This document shows positions 8,737 through 17,861 of a stretch of 64,000 bases of DNA, piece by piece; the first letter of the stretch is position 1, and each line of letters starts with the position of its first letter. Under the pieces are notes generated by a model. It saw only the letters and a program-made list of their open reading frames with translations. It searched no databases and was not told the DNA's origin. Both the position numbers and the translations under genes were made by a program. Source of the DNA: Streptomyces sp. SM10 (GTDB taxonomy: Bacteria; Actinomycetota; Actinomycetes; Streptomycetales; Streptomycetaceae); assembly GCF_002910915.1 (NCBI RefSeq), contig NZ_NEUF01000068.1:62001-126000 (forward strand). Direction: 5' to 3'.

Positions 8737-10797
8737 ATGACAGAGCTCGACCGTCGTAGGTTCCTGCAGATCGCCGGAGGCACCGCGGCCTTCGCGATGC
8801 TGAACGAGAGCATCGCGCGGGCCGCCGCCATTCCGGCGCAGGGCAGCACAGGAACGATCCAGGACATCGAGCACATCGTCGTCCTGATGCAGGAGAATCG
8901 TTCCTTCGACCATTACTTCGGGGCGATGAAGGGCGTGCGAGGCTTCGGGGATCCGCGGCCGGTGCTCCAGGACAACGGCAAGTCCGTCTTCCATCAGTCC
9001 AACGGGTCGAAGGACATCCTGCCCTTCAACCCGCAGGTGGCGGACCTCGGGATGCGGTTCCTGGAAGGGCTGGACCACGACTGGGCCGGCGGACACGAGG
9101 CCTACAACAATGGCAAGTACGACAAATGGGTGCCTGCCAAGACGGCGACGACCATGTCGCACATGACGCGGAACGACATCCCGTTCCACTACGCGCTCGC
9201 CGACGCCTTCACCGTGTGCGACGCCTACCACTGCTCCTTCATCGGGGCCACCGACCCCAACCGCTACTACCTCTGGTCGGGGCACACCGGCAACGACGGC
9301 ACGGGCGGCGGCCCGGTCCTGGGCAACCAGGAGGCCGGCTACGACTGGAAGACCTACCCCGAGCGGCTGGAGGCCGGCGGGGTCCCGTGGAAGATCTACC
9401 AGGACGTCGGCGACGGCCTGGACGCCGCCGGCTCCTGGGGCTGGATCAACGACGCCTTCCGCGGCAACTACGGCGACAACTCCCTGCTGTACTTCAACAG
9501 CTACCGCAACGCCCGGCCGGGCAGCGCCCTGTACGAGAAGGCCCGCACCGGCACCGACGTCAAGACCGGCGGCACCTACTTCGACCGGCTGCGCACGGAC
9601 GTGGTCGACGGGACCCTCCCGAAGATCTCCTGGATCGCGGCCCCCGAGGCCTTCAGCGAGCACGCGAACTGGCCGACCAACTTCGGCGCCTGGTACATCT
9701 CCCAGGTCCTGGACGCGCTGACGGCGAATCCGGCCGTGTGGGCGAAGACCGCCCTGTTCATCACCTACGACGAGAACGACGGCTTCTTCGACCACGTCGT
9801 CCCGCCGTATCCCCCGGCCTCCGCCGCCCAGGGTCTGTCCACGGCAGACGTGTCGAAGGACCTGTACGCGGGTGGCGGGGGTTACGCGGCGGGAACCTAC
9901 GGGCTCGGCCCACGGGTGCCGATGGTCGTGGTCTCGCCGTGGAGCAAGGGCGGCTACGTCTGCTCCGAGACCTTCGACCACACCTCGGTGATCCGCTTCA
10001 TGGAGAAGCGCTTCGGGGTGCGGGAGCCCAACATCTCACCGTGGCGCCGCACCGTCTGCGGGGACCTGACCTCGGCCTTCGACTTCACGCGCGCGGACAC
10101 GGCCCCCGCCGCGCTGCCCTCCACGGCCCCGTACCTGCCGCCGGACAAGAACCGCCACCCTTCCTACCACCCGACCCCGCCGGCCACCGGCCTCCTGCCG
10201 CGGCAGGAGGCCGGATCCAAGCCGACCCGCGCTCTCGGCTACGACCCGTACGTGGACGGGCGGGCCACCGTCTCCACCGGCAAGTTCACGCTGACCTTCG
10301 CGGGCGGACCCACTTTGGGCGCCCACTTCCACAGCACCTCGGGCAACCGCACGGACGGCCCCTGGCCGTACACCGTCGACGCGGGCAAGACCCTCTCGGA
10401 CACCTGGAGCACCAGCAGCTCCACCGGCAACCAGATCGACCTGACGGTCTGGGGCCCGAACGGCTTCCTGCGCGCCTGGCGTGGGCCCGCGAAGAAGGTC
10501 GGCCCCGAGGTCACGGCCCGCCACGGGGCTGCCGACGGCAACCTGACCCTCAGTATGAGCAACTCGGCCGCGGCCGCCGTCCATCTGACGGTGACCAACG
10601 CCTACGGCGGCGCGGCTCAGACCTTCAAGGTCAATTCCGGTGCGAGCGTCTCGCACACCGTCGATCTGCGCGGGAGCACCCGCTGGTACGACGTCAAGGT
10701 CGTCTCCGACGCCGACGCCACCTTCCTGCGCCGATTCGCCGGTCATGTGGAGACCGGCGCTCCGGGCATCTCCGACCCGGCGATCAGTACGGTCTGA
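8737..10797 (+). CDS. Secreted phospholipase C, phosphocholine-specific type
   Basis: A 686-residue enzyme expected to hydrolyse phosphatidylcholine or sphingomyelin outside the cell. Residues 1-31 are a twin-arginine signal (RRRFLQIAGG). The phosphoesterase domain shows IVVLMQENRSFDHYFG (about 48-62, with metal-binding Glu and Asn), the downstream HTGND, YDENDGFFDHVVPP and GLGPRVPMVVVSPWSKGG motifs, all typical of the PlcN/PlcH family. The C-terminal 170 residues form two small beta domains of the DUF756 type seen in this family. Length matches full family members. AGAGG lies about ten bases before the ATG. A strong hairpin follows the stop, so it is likely monocistronic. Such enzymes are usually induced by phosphate starvation. 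Confidence 0.93.
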   Translation: MTELDRRRFLQIAGGTAAFAMLNESIARAAAIPAQGSTGTIQDIEHIVVLMQENRSFDHYFGAMKGVRGFGDPRPVLQDNGKSVFHQSNGSKDILPFNPQVADLGMRFLEGLDHDWAGGHEAYNNGKYDKWVPAKTATTMSHMTRNDIPFHYALADAFTVCDAYHCSFIGATDPNRYYLWSGHTGNDGTGGGPVLGNQEAGYDWKTYPERLEAGGVPWKIYQDVGDGLDAAGSWGWINDAFRGNYGDNSLLYFNSYRNARPGSALYEKARTGTDVKTGGTYFDRLRTDVVDGTLPKISWIAAPEAFSEHANWPTNFGAWYISQVLDALTANPAVWAKTALFITYDENDGFFDHVVPPYPPASAAQGLSTADVSKDLYAGGGGYAAGTYGLGPRVPMVVVSPWSKGGYVCSETFDHTSVIRFMEKRFGVREPNISPWRRTVCGDLTSAFDFTRADTAPAALPSTAPYLPPDKNRHPSYHPTPPATGLLPRQEAGSKPTRALGYDPYVDGRATVSTGKFTLTFAGGPTLGAHFHSTSGNRTDGPWPYTVDAGKTLSDTWSTSSSTGNQIDLTVWGPNGFLRAWRGPAKKVGPEVTARHGAADGNLTLSMSNSAAAAVHLTVTNAYGGAAQTFKVNSGASVSHTVDLRGSTRWYDVKVVSDADATFLRRFAGHVETGAPGISDPAISTV

Positions 10798-10817
10798 CGC
10801 AGCCCTGCGTGCGCTCG

Positions 10818-10862
10818 GCAGCCGCCGTTCCAGGACCGGCAGGTCCACGGGACGGCGGCTGC
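10818..10862 (+). terminator. Rho-independent-like hairpin after phospholipase C
   Basis: An 11-base outer stem (GCAGCCGCCGT at 10818-10828, ACGGCGGCTGC at 10852-10862) encloses an inner stem GGACC-GGCA-GGTCC. It lies about 20 bases after the stop and has no long U tract, as is common in Streptomyces. Confidence 0.75.
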
Positions 10863-11092
10863 GTGCTGTCGTGGCGTTCCGGTACCTCCTTGTGGAGCAC
10901 TGGTGTGTCGGCGGAGGTACTGGTGGGCCGGATGCTCCCACGGATCGTTCCGCAACACGCCCCCGCGCGCAGCTGATTGATTGATTTTGTTCGTAACGCC
11001 GTTCCTTCGAGCATCTATTGACACACCGCTGGCGTCACGGCCAGAGTCGTCCCCGCCAGTGCCGCCGGTCACGCATCGAGGAGTGTCTCGCC

Positions 11093-12541
11093 ATGCCCGA
11101 TATCCCTGCCGTCTCGCGCCGTCTGCTACTCGGAGGAACACTGGCCACAGGAGCCGTCGCAGCCGGCCTCGGCTCGGCCACCGGCGCGGCGGCGGCCACG
11201 AGTGAGGCGCCCTCGCCGGCGGACGGGGCCGCGGCCCCGTCCCGCCGCTCCGGTCAGAAGTCGATGATCAACGTGCCGTTCGAGCCCCACAGGACCGTCC
11301 GGGTGGGCGTGATCGGGCTGGGCAACCGGGGCTCGGGCATGACCACGGGGTGGTCCGTCGTTCCCGGCGCTCTCGTCACTGCCGTCTGCGACATCCGCGC
11401 CGACCGGGCCAAGCGCTCGGCCGACGGCCTGGCGGCCGCCGGCAAGCCCCGCCCCGCGGAGTACGGCGGGTCGGAGGACGCCTACGCCAAGATGCTGCGG
11501 CGCGACGACATCGACCTCGTCTACATCGCCACGCCGTGGGAGTTCCACTACGAGCAGGGCAGGGCCGCGCTCCTCTCCGGAAAGCACGTGGTCGTCGAAC
11601 TACCCATAGCGACCGAACTCCACGAGCTGTGGGACCTCGTGGACACCTCGGAGCGCACCCGCAGGAATCTGATGCTGTCGGAGAACTGCAGTTACGGCCG
11701 CAACGAGCTGGCCATGCTCAAAATGGCGCACGAAGGCCTGTTCGGCGAGGTCACGAACGGGCACGGCGGATACCTGCACGATCTGCGCGAGCTGCTCTTC
11801 TCCGACACGTACTACACCGACGCGTGGCGCAGGCGCTGGCACACCCGGAGCACCGCTTCCTTCTACGCCATGCACGGTCTGGCACCCGTCGCCGCCGCCA
11901 TGGACATCAACCGCGGTGACCGCATGACGACGCTGAAGGCCACCGCCACCGCTCCGAAGGGGCTCGCCGACTACCGGGAGCGCTTCGTGCCCAAGTCGCA
12001 TCCCTCCTGGCGTGAGACGTACATCAACGGCGACCTCGTGAGCTGTGCGATCGAGACGGCCAGGGGCAGGACGATCAGGGCGGAGCACGACGTGAGTTCG
12101 CCCCGCCCTTACAGCCGCATCAACTCGCTCGCCGGCAGCCGGGGCATCTTCGAGGACTACGCCGGTACGTCGGCGACGGGCGGTCGCATCTACGTCGAGC
12201 CGGATCACAGCGGCCACTCCTGGCGGGACTTCGACACCTACCTCAAGGAGTTCGACCACTGGCTGTGGAAGAAGATCGGCGACGACGCCGCGAGCAACGG
12301 CGGGCACGGCGGCATGGACTACGTCCTCCAGTGGCGCACGGTGCAGCTGATGCGCGCCGGACTGGTGCCTGACATCGACGTGTACGACTCGGCCTCCTGG
12401 TGCGCTCCGGTCCCCCTGAGTGTCATGTCTCTGAAAAAGAAGGGGCGTCCGGTCGACGTCCCGGACTTCACCCGGGGCAGCTGGGTCAACCTGCGTTCCG
12501 GCCTCGACTCGCGCAGCACGGACATGCCGCCGGTCTCCTGA
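11093..12541 (+). CDS. Secreted Gfo/Idh/MocA-fold protein, GH109-type glycosidase
   Basis: A 482-residue protein with a twin-arginine signal (SRRLLLGGTLATGAVAAG). After it comes a Rossmann dinucleotide site, VGVIGLGNRG (71-80), then VYIATPWEFHYEQGRAAL, VVVELPIATELHELWDLVDTSERT, LMLSENCSYGRNELAMLKM and LHDLRELLF. This order matches glycoside hydrolase family 109, which uses tightly bound NAD+ for redox-assisted cleavage of alpha-N-acetylgalactosamine; ENCxYGR and the His-rich motifs are family marks. GAGGAG at 11078-11083 supports the ATG. The next gene starts 70 bases downstream on the same strand and encodes a secreted NEW3-domain protein, so the two may act together on glycans. Other secreted dehydrogenase roles cannot be excluded. 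Confidence 0.85.
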   Translation: MPDIPAVSRRLLLGGTLATGAVAAGLGSATGAAAATSEAPSPADGAAAPSRRSGQKSMINVPFEPHRTVRVGVIGLGNRGSGMTTGWSVVPGALVTAVCDIRADRAKRSADGLAAAGKPRPAEYGGSEDAYAKMLRRDDIDLVYIATPWEFHYEQGRAALLSGKHVVVELPIATELHELWDLVDTSERTRRNLMLSENCSYGRNELAMLKMAHEGLFGEVTNGHGGYLHDLRELLFSDTYYTDAWRRRWHTRSTASFYAMHGLAPVAAAMDINRGDRMTTLKATATAPKGLADYRERFVPKSHPSWRETYINGDLVSCAIETARGRTIRAEHDVSSPRPYSRINSLAGSRGIFEDYAGTSATGGRIYVEPDHSGHSWRDFDTYLKEFDHWLWKKIGDDAASNGGHGGMDYVLQWRTVQLMRAGLVPDIDVYDSASWCAPVPLSVMSLKKKGRPVDVPDFTRGSWVNLRSGLDSRSTDMPPVS

Positions 12542-12611
12542 CCCCGTGGGCAGGCGCGGGCACGCCGGGTGCCAGGGGCATTCGGACAGTCAGTCACTCG
12601 AAGGAGCAACG

Positions 12612-13610
12612 ATGAGATCAGCACAACGAGCGGGTGGGATCAGAACCCTGGCGGTGGCCCTCGCCACGGCGGGGGCCACCGCCCTCGTCCCCGCCCAGGC
12701 GTCGGCGGCGCCCGGGGCCCCTGCGGCGGCCACCGAGGTCACCGTCTCGCCGGTGGACCTGGACGGCCCGGCCATCTCCACCGTGAAGGTCACGGTCAGG
12801 AACACCGGCTCCCAGCGGCTCCGATCCCTCAAGGTCGCGTTCGCCGGACCGACGGGCTGGGCCGTGCAGCCGTCCGTCCAGAGCGTGGACGGGTCCCTCG
12901 CGACAGGCGGGTCGGCCGACGCGACGTTCCGGATCCAGGTGCCGGAGAGGCGCCCCGGCTTCGTCATCAGGACGTTCACGGCGATCGCGACCTACCGGGG
13001 CGGCGACGGCCGTGGCACGGCCACCGGGACCCGCACCGAACGCTCCGGGTCCCCGCAGGCGAATCTGGCGGCGGCGTACAACAACGTCGCCGTCACGGAC
13101 GAGTCCGCGACCGGCCCGGGAGACTTCGACGGGGAGGGGAACAGCTTCTCCGCACAGAAGCTGGCGGCCGTGGGCCTGTCCCGGGGGGCGGCGGTCGAGG
13201 CCTTGGGCGCCCGGCTGACCTGGCCCGACGTGGCGGCCGGGACCAAGGACAACGTGGCGAGTGCCGGGCAGGCGGTGAAGCTCGCCGGCAAGGGCAGCAA
13301 GCTCGTCCTCCTGGGTTCGGGCGTCACGAGCGGCGCGACGGGAACGGCCACCGTGTACTACACGGACGGCACGGCCGGCACCGGTGTGTTCGGCTTTCCC
13401 AACTGGTCCTTCGACCCGGCCGACGCACACGGCGCGACGCTGGTGAAGTCGACGGGCGGGCGCAACCGTCCGGACGGTTACGGCAACGCCACGGTGCAGT
13501 ACCGGGTCTTCGCCCACGCGATCCCGCTCGACCCGGCCAGGACCGTCGATTTCGTGGTCCTGCCCTCGAACGCCAACATCCACGTCTTCGACATCGCGAT
13601 CGCACCCTGA
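12612..13610 (+). CDS. Secreted protein with an NPCBM-associated NEW3-like domain
   Basis: A 332-residue exported protein. AAGGAG at 12601-12606 supports the ATG at 12612, and residues 1-36 are a Sec signal (GGIRTLAVALATAGATALVPAQASA). Residues about 45-130 (VSPVDLDGPAISTVKVTVRNTGSQRLRSL, then WAVQP) resemble the NEW3 domain found attached to glycosidases. Residues about 150-332 (LAAAYNNVAVTDE, DFDGEGNSFSAQKLAAVGL, VDFVVLPSNANIHVFDIAIAP) resemble a repeat seen in secreted sugar hydrolases that binds ligands through a beta-sandwich. No catalytic motif is evident. It follows the GH109-type gene closely and ends in a strong hairpin, suggesting a two-gene transcript. Confidence 0.8.
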   Translation: MRSAQRAGGIRTLAVALATAGATALVPAQASAAPGAPAAATEVTVSPVDLDGPAISTVKVTVRNTGSQRLRSLKVAFAGPTGWAVQPSVQSVDGSLATGGSADATFRIQVPERRPGFVIRTFTAIATYRGGDGRGTATGTRTERSGSPQANLAAAYNNVAVTDESATGPGDFDGEGNSFSAQKLAAVGLSRGAAVEALGARLTWPDVAAGTKDNVASAGQAVKLAGKGSKLVLLGSGVTSGATGTATVYYTDGTAGTGVFGFPNWSFDPADAHGATLVKSTGGRNRPDGYGNATVQYRVFAHAIPLDPARTVDFVVLPSNANIHVFDIAIAP

Positions 13611-13619
13611 CCGTGCCGC

Positions 13620-13660
13620 ACGACCGGGCCGGGGGCGCACACCCGCCCCGGCCCGGTCGT
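13620..13660 (+). terminator. Terminator hairpin after the NEW3-domain gene
   Basis: A 17-base stem with one bulged G (arms starting ACGACCGGGCC and ending GGCCCGGTCGT) and a short loop, beginning about 10 bases after the stop. Confidence 0.8.
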
Positions 13661-13744
13661 GGCGTCCGGCCCCGCCGGCCGACAGCGACCAGGATCCTGC
13701 GGGAGACACGGGACCTGGACACCGACGGGAAGTATGATCAAGCG

Positions 13745-14281
13745 ATGGCTGACATGACGGAAACCACGCCCGGCTGGCTCACCACCGACGAACTGGACAT
13801 GGCCAGGGCGCGGATGCCCGTCCTCTACGTCGAGGCCGTGCCCGTGCGCGTGGACGAGAGCGGTGAGGTCACCAGCATCGGGCTGCTCCTCCGTATCGGC
13901 GCCGGTGGCACCATCAGCCGCGCCCTCGTCTCCGGCCGTGTGCTGCACCACGAGCGAGTCCGCGACGCGCTGCTGCGCCATCTGGAGAAGGATCTCGGTC
14001 CGGTGGCGCTGCCCCACGTGCCGGCCTCTCTCCAGCCCTTCACCGTCGCCGAGTACTTCCCCACCGCCGGCGTCACCCCGTTCCACGACCCGCGCCAGCA
14101 CGCGGTGTCCCTCGCCTACGTCGTGCCGGTGACCGGGGACTGCCGCCCGCGGCAGGACGCCCTGGACCTGGTCTGGTTCAGCCCTCAGGAGGCGGCCTCG
14201 CCCGCCGTGCAGAACGAGATGCCGGGAGGCCAGGGGGTACTCCTCAAGCAGGCTCTCGCCCATATGGGACAGGCCTACTGA
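13745..14281 (+). CDS. Nudix-like protein (DUF4916 type)
   Basis: A 178-residue cytoplasmic protein starting MADMTETTPGWLTTDELD, with GGGAAG upstream of the ATG at 13745. The segment RMPVLYVEAVPVRVDESGEVTSIGLLLRIG followed by SGRVLHHERVRDALLRHLEKDLG aligns with the Nudix fold, but the Nudix box is degenerate and lacks the usual REUxEE cluster. VAEYFPTAGVTPFHDPRQHAVSLAYVV is typical of the actinobacterial DUF4916 group. Hydrolysis of a nucleoside diphosphate derivative is therefore possible but unproven. It stands alone, convergent with the regulator gene. Confidence 0.72.
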   Translation: MADMTETTPGWLTTDELDMARARMPVLYVEAVPVRVDESGEVTSIGLLLRIGAGGTISRALVSGRVLHHERVRDALLRHLEKDLGPVALPHVPASLQPFTVAEYFPTAGVTPFHDPRQHAVSLAYVVPVTGDCRPRQDALDLVWFSPQEAASPAVQNEMPGGQGVLLKQALAHMGQAY

Positions 14282-14323
14282 GGACCTCCGGGTGGCCGGA
14301 TCGCCGGCCCTCCGCGCGGCGGC

Positions 14324-15322
14324 TCATTCGGCAGCACCCTCCAGCAGCGCCCGGCCGAGCCCCGTGCGGTGGTGGAGCACCCGTACGCCCTGGCGCTGCG
14401 AGAGCAGCAGTCCCGCCTCGCGGAGGACGGTGGCGTGCCGGCTGGCCGTCGACGGCGCGAGGCGCAGCGCCGCGGCGATGTCCATGGTGGTCATCGGGCG
14501 CTCCAGCATCCGCAGCAGTTCGGCACGCGAGGCGCCGATGAGCTGTGCGACCGGGGCGTCCCCGCCGTGGCGGCTGCGTTCGAGCCAGCCGGGCGCGGGC
14601 GACAGGGGGTGGACGAGGACCGGTGGCAGTTCCTCGTCGACGAGGGCGAGCGGGGCGCGTACACAGAAGAAGGCCGGGACCAGTGTCAGCGTCCGGCCCC
14701 GTAGGCCCAGTTCACGCTCGACGGGGTACGGGGCGCGCAGGCTCCTGTTCCGGTAGCGCCAGCCGGGCAGATGGTCGTATCCGGTGAGCAGGCCCTCCGC
14801 GCCGTGGGTGAGGACGGCCTGGGCGCGTACGGTCCGGTCGGCCGTCGCCTGTGTGCGCATGGTTCTCAGGTAGGGCTCGACGGCCACGTGGTGATAGGCG
14901 CGCAGGGCGGTTCCCAGACGGTGCAGGGCCTGGGGGCGCCCCTCGGCGAGTGTGCGCAGGCCGGCCGGGACGGGGCCCGCGGTGTGCGCGTGCAGCCGGG
15001 CGATCTCGGCACGCAGGCGGCGCCGGGGTGTGGAGAGCATCCGGTCGAGCCCGGTCTCCAGGTCCGTGTCCCCCCGGCCGGGTGTCAGGAAATCGGGGAA
15101 GTAGGAGCCGTCCGGGCAGAGTCGTGTGAGGGCGCGGGTCACGGGGACGAGGCCGGATCGCCGCAGTGCCGCACCCACTTCCCTGCGCCATGCTCCGAAC
15201 GCGAGCGGTGCTTGGCGGTTCTGGAGGAGGTGCAGGCTGAGCGCGGTCTCCCAGAGCGGGTCCACGCCTGGTGCGACGCGCAGGCGGGCCAGCTCCTGGC
15301 TCGTGAATTCCACCCGTAGCAC
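14324..15322 (-). CDS. ArsR-like winged-helix transcriptional regulator
   Basis: A 332-residue protein that begins with GTG at 15322 (MLRVEFTSQELARLRVA). The C-terminal 90 residues hold a winged helix of the ArsR type: VAQLIGASRAELLRMLERPMTTMDIAAALRLAPSTASRHATVLREAGLL, ending with RVLHHRTGLGRALL. The long N-terminal part (residues 1-230) has the RxxPxxDPLWE and CPDGSYFPDFLTP patterns of a Streptomyces-specific family of regulators with an uncharacterised sensing domain. It is a DNA-binding regulator of unknown target. The convergent Nudix-like gene and the M23 peptidase gene downstream of its start are the nearest candidates. Confidence 0.83.
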   Translation of the reverse strand: MLRVEFTSQELARLRVAPGVDPLWETALSLHLLQNRQAPLAFGAWRREVGAALRRSGLVPVTRALTRLCPDGSYFPDFLTPGRGDTDLETGLDRMLSTPRRRLRAEIARLHAHTAGPVPAGLRTLAEGRPQALHRLGTALRAYHHVAVEPYLRTMRTQATADRTVRAQAVLTHGAEGLLTGYDHLPGWRYRNRSLRAPYPVERELGLRGRTLTLVPAFFCVRAPLALVDEELPPVLVHPLSPAPGWLERSRHGGDAPVAQLIGASRAELLRMLERPMTTMDIAAALRLAPSTASRHATVLREAGLLLSQRQGVRVLHHRTGLGRALLEGAAE

Positions 15323-15501
15323 AGCGCACCCCCGGTGGTGACGGGCGCTCGGTGACGCCCGTCCAGCGGCACTCTACGCGCATCACGAGTGTGACGCATG
15401 CATGTCATTCACTTGTGCGGGCCGGTGCGCGTTCGGCCGGAATCCACGGCGGCCCGACCGGATTTCACCCCCGGCCGGGCCGCTGCGCACCACTGTCAGG
15501 T

Positions 15502-16302
15502 TCAGCAGAGCGGTACGCCGGGCAGCTTCGCGTCCGGATGGTCGATGTAGATGTTGCTGATGAAGCCGTTCTGGTCGCGCAGCTTGCTCCACCAGTTGTT
15601 GCTGTACCCCTCGGCGTTGACGGTGTCCCCCTGCTTCTGGCACAGCACGCGCACCGCGGTCGGCCCGGCGAGGGTGGTGACGACTGGCGCGCTGACGCGG
15701 GCGTCGGCACGGACGTTCACGCCGCTGCCCCAGGTGCTGAACGGGACGCCGCTGCCACCGCAGCCGTTGTCACTGGTGAGGTAGGCCTGGTTGTAGCTGC
15801 CGGGGTAGGAGAGGCCGACGCCGTTGATCACTATGTTCTGGCCCACGCCGTTGAGCAGTTGCTCGTAGTGGATGTGCGCCCCGGAGGAGTTGCCGGTGCT
15901 GCCGGTGACGCCGATCTGCTGTCCCTGGGCGACGTACGCGCCGCTCGCCACGGAGTAGGCGGAGAGGTGGAAGTAGTACGTCGTCCACCCGCCGCCGTGG
16001 TCGATGGCGATGTAGTTGCCGGCACCGCTGGGCTGTGAGTACCGGGTGGCCGTGCCGGCAGCGGAGGCGAGCACCGGAGTGCCTGCCGTCGCACCGCCGT
16101 CGGAGCGCACGAAGTCCAGCGCCCGGCGGACTTCGGCCGAGTGGTGGCTGTATGTCCATCGCTGGCCGCAGGGGTAGGGCGCCTTGAAGACGGGCGCGGC
16201 CGTCGCACCGGCCTCCCCGGCCTGTGCCGGGGCGACGGACAGCCCGGCCAGGGCCATCAGGGCCGCGACGAACAGGGCGGGGAGACGTCTGAGGATCCTC
16301 AC
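15502..16302 (-). CDS. Secreted M23 (LytM-type) peptidase with C-terminal SH3-like module
   Basis: A 266-residue cell-wall hydrolase. The GTG at 16302 follows TAGGAG and opens a signal peptide (residues 1-28, LFVAALMALAGLSVAPAQA). Residues 40-165 are the M23 domain: HHSAEVRRALDF supplies the first His/Asp zinc ligands and GAHIHYEQ (141-148) supplies the HxH pair. These enzymes cut peptide bridges in peptidoglycan. Residues about 188-266 are an SH3-like module (FSTWGSGVNVR ... NNWWSKL ... FISNIYIDHP ... LPGVPLC). The same module ends the two proteins encoded on the other strand just upstream, with which this gene shares a divergent promoter region (16303-16533). Confidence 0.9.
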   Translation of the reverse strand: MRILRRLPALFVAALMALAGLSVAPAQAGEAGATAAPVFKAPYPCGQRWTYSHHSAEVRRALDFVRSDGGATAGTPVLASAAGTATRYSQPSGAGNYIAIDHGGGWTTYYFHLSAYSVASGAYVAQGQQIGVTGSTGNSSGAHIHYEQLLNGVGQNIVINGVGLSYPGSYNQAYLTSDNGCGGSGVPFSTWGSGVNVRADARVSAPVVTTLAGPTAVRVLCQKQGDTVNAEGYSNNWWSKLRDQNGFISNIYIDHPDAKLPGVPLC

Positions 16303-16533
16303 GAATGCTCCTAGGTGGGGGAGGCGGCCCGGACTGAGCCGGGCCGAGGCGCGGTGAGACGTCGGGAACGTAGCTGGGGCCCGTACCGCTGACAAGCGTG
16401 CGCCGGTCTCCTTCGACCAGGAACGAATTCCTTGCGCCTCGCGCCCGGCTCCCTCCACCGTGGCGTCCACGTGCCACAGCGTCACCGGGCCGCCCGGCCC
16501 GGTGCGTCCGTGCCCCGAAGGAGCCCCACCTCC
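16303..16533. promoter_or_regulatory. Divergent promoter region of the SH3-module genes
   Basis: This 231-base gap separates the M23 peptidase gene (minus) from the serine hydrolase gene (plus). It must hold both promoters, allowing joint control. No operator palindrome stood out. Confidence 0.5.
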
Positions 16534-17826
16534 ATGCCTTCGCGTTCCGCCCGCCGTCCGTCCTTCCTCGGCATCGCTCTCGCGGCCGTCGGGCTGCTGC
16601 TCGCGCCGGCCGTTCCCGCGGTGGCCGCACCGGTCGTGACCGCCCCGCCCGCCACTCACGACGGCCTGTCCGCCGCCTCGTCGGTGGCCCACTCCGGGTC
16701 AGGAGGTGCACCGGCCGGAACGGAGAACCGCAGCGCCGCGGACATCCCCGCCGACGTGACAGCGGGCGTAGCCGTGTTCGACCGGGTCACCGGCCGCCTC
16801 ACCGAATCGCTCCAGGCGGACCGAGCCTTCCGTTCCGCGTCCGTGGTCAAGCTGCTGCTCGCACTGGACTTCCTGTGGGACCGGGGCCCGGACCACGACC
16901 TGCCGCAGGCGGACCGGGAGCGGATCGGGGTGATGCTCAGCAGCAGCGACGACGCCGCCGCGAACCACTACTGGTCCACGGGTGGCGGCAGCGCCGTGGT
17001 CTCCCGCATGGTGCCTCGTCTGGGCCTCACCGGTACGGCGCCGCCCCCGTCCGGCTACCCCGGTTACTGGGGATACACGGCGACCACCGCCGCGGACACG
17101 GTCCGCGTCTACCGCTACCTCCTCGACGAGGCGCCTGCGCCGGTCCGGGACCTCGTCATGGGCGCTCTGCACCGGTCCACGCGCTGCGCCACGGACGGCT
17201 TCGACCAGGGGTTCGGGCTGCCTTCCGCCTTCGACGGGCCGGGTGCCGTCAAGCAGGGCTGGTCGGGCTTCACCTCCGGGGGCTGTGTCGCCTCCGGTAC
17301 ACCGGGAACGGCGCGCGGCGCCGCGCCCGACTCCGGTTCGGCTCCGACTCCGGCTCCGGCTTCGGCTTCGGCTTCGGCTTCGGCCGGGGTCTCGGCGCCC
17401 GCGGTGGATCTGACGTCCGAGGCACTGCACACCACCGGAACCGTGGGTCCTGACGACCGCTCGGTGGTCGCCGTCCTGACCTTGCACCCCGACGGCACGC
17501 CCTACGGAACCGCCTACAGCAAGGTCACCGCCCTCGCCGGTTCGCTGAACGTGCCCGGAGCCGTCCGCCCCTCCGGCACCCGGTTCACCACCTGGGGCAG
17601 TGGCGTCCGTGTCCGGGCGTCCGCGACCACGTCCTCCGCCGCTCTGACCACGCTGCCCGCCGGAGTGGACGTCCTCGTCGGATGCCAGCAGCAGGGCGGA
17701 CAGGTGTCGGTCCCGCCGTACGTCAACGACTGGTGGGCGTATCTGCCCCAGTACGGCGGCTGGATCACCAACATCTACCTCTCCTCCCCCGGCGACACGC
17801 TCCCTGGCGTGTCCCGCTGTTCGTGA
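16534..17826 (+). CDS. Secreted class-A-beta-lactamase-like hydrolase with SH3-like module
   Basis: A 430-residue secreted protein. GAAGGAG at 16517-16523 supports the ATG; residues 1-32 are a signal peptide. The penicillin-recognising fold is shown by SASVVK (Ser103/Lys106 of SxxK), SSSDD (an SDN-like triad at about 137-140) and a late KQGWSG (KTG position). Substrate could be peptidoglycan peptides or beta-lactams. Residues about 260-285 are a low-complexity Ser/Ala/Pro linker made by repeated GGCTTC, then comes a short domain and the C-terminal SH3-like module (FTTWGSGVRVR ... WWAYLPQYGGWITNIYL ... LPGVSRC). It is followed after 35 bases by another gene with the same module, so both are probably one operon. 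Confidence 0.85.
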   Translation: MPSRSARRPSFLGIALAAVGLLLAPAVPAVAAPVVTAPPATHDGLSAASSVAHSGSGGAPAGTENRSAADIPADVTAGVAVFDRVTGRLTESLQADRAFRSASVVKLLLALDFLWDRGPDHDLPQADRERIGVMLSSSDDAAANHYWSTGGGSAVVSRMVPRLGLTGTAPPPSGYPGYWGYTATTAADTVRVYRYLLDEAPAPVRDLVMGALHRSTRCATDGFDQGFGLPSAFDGPGAVKQGWSGFTSGGCVASGTPGTARGAAPDSGSAPTPAPASASASASAGVSAPAVDLTSEALHTTGTVGPDDRSVVAVLTLHPDGTPYGTAYSKVTALAGSLNVPGAVRPSGTRFTTWGSGVRVRASATTSSAALTTLPAGVDVLVGCQQQGGQVSVPPYVNDWWAYLPQYGGWITNIYLSSPGDTLPGVSRCS

Positions 17827-17861
17827 GCCCTTCCCCGCCCCCACCGAGAAGGAGGCGCACC

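Noticed and set aside
12569..14281. 570-residue ORF spanning two genes
   Set aside because: It runs out of frame through the NEW3-domain gene; only its last 178 codons are the Nudix-like gene.
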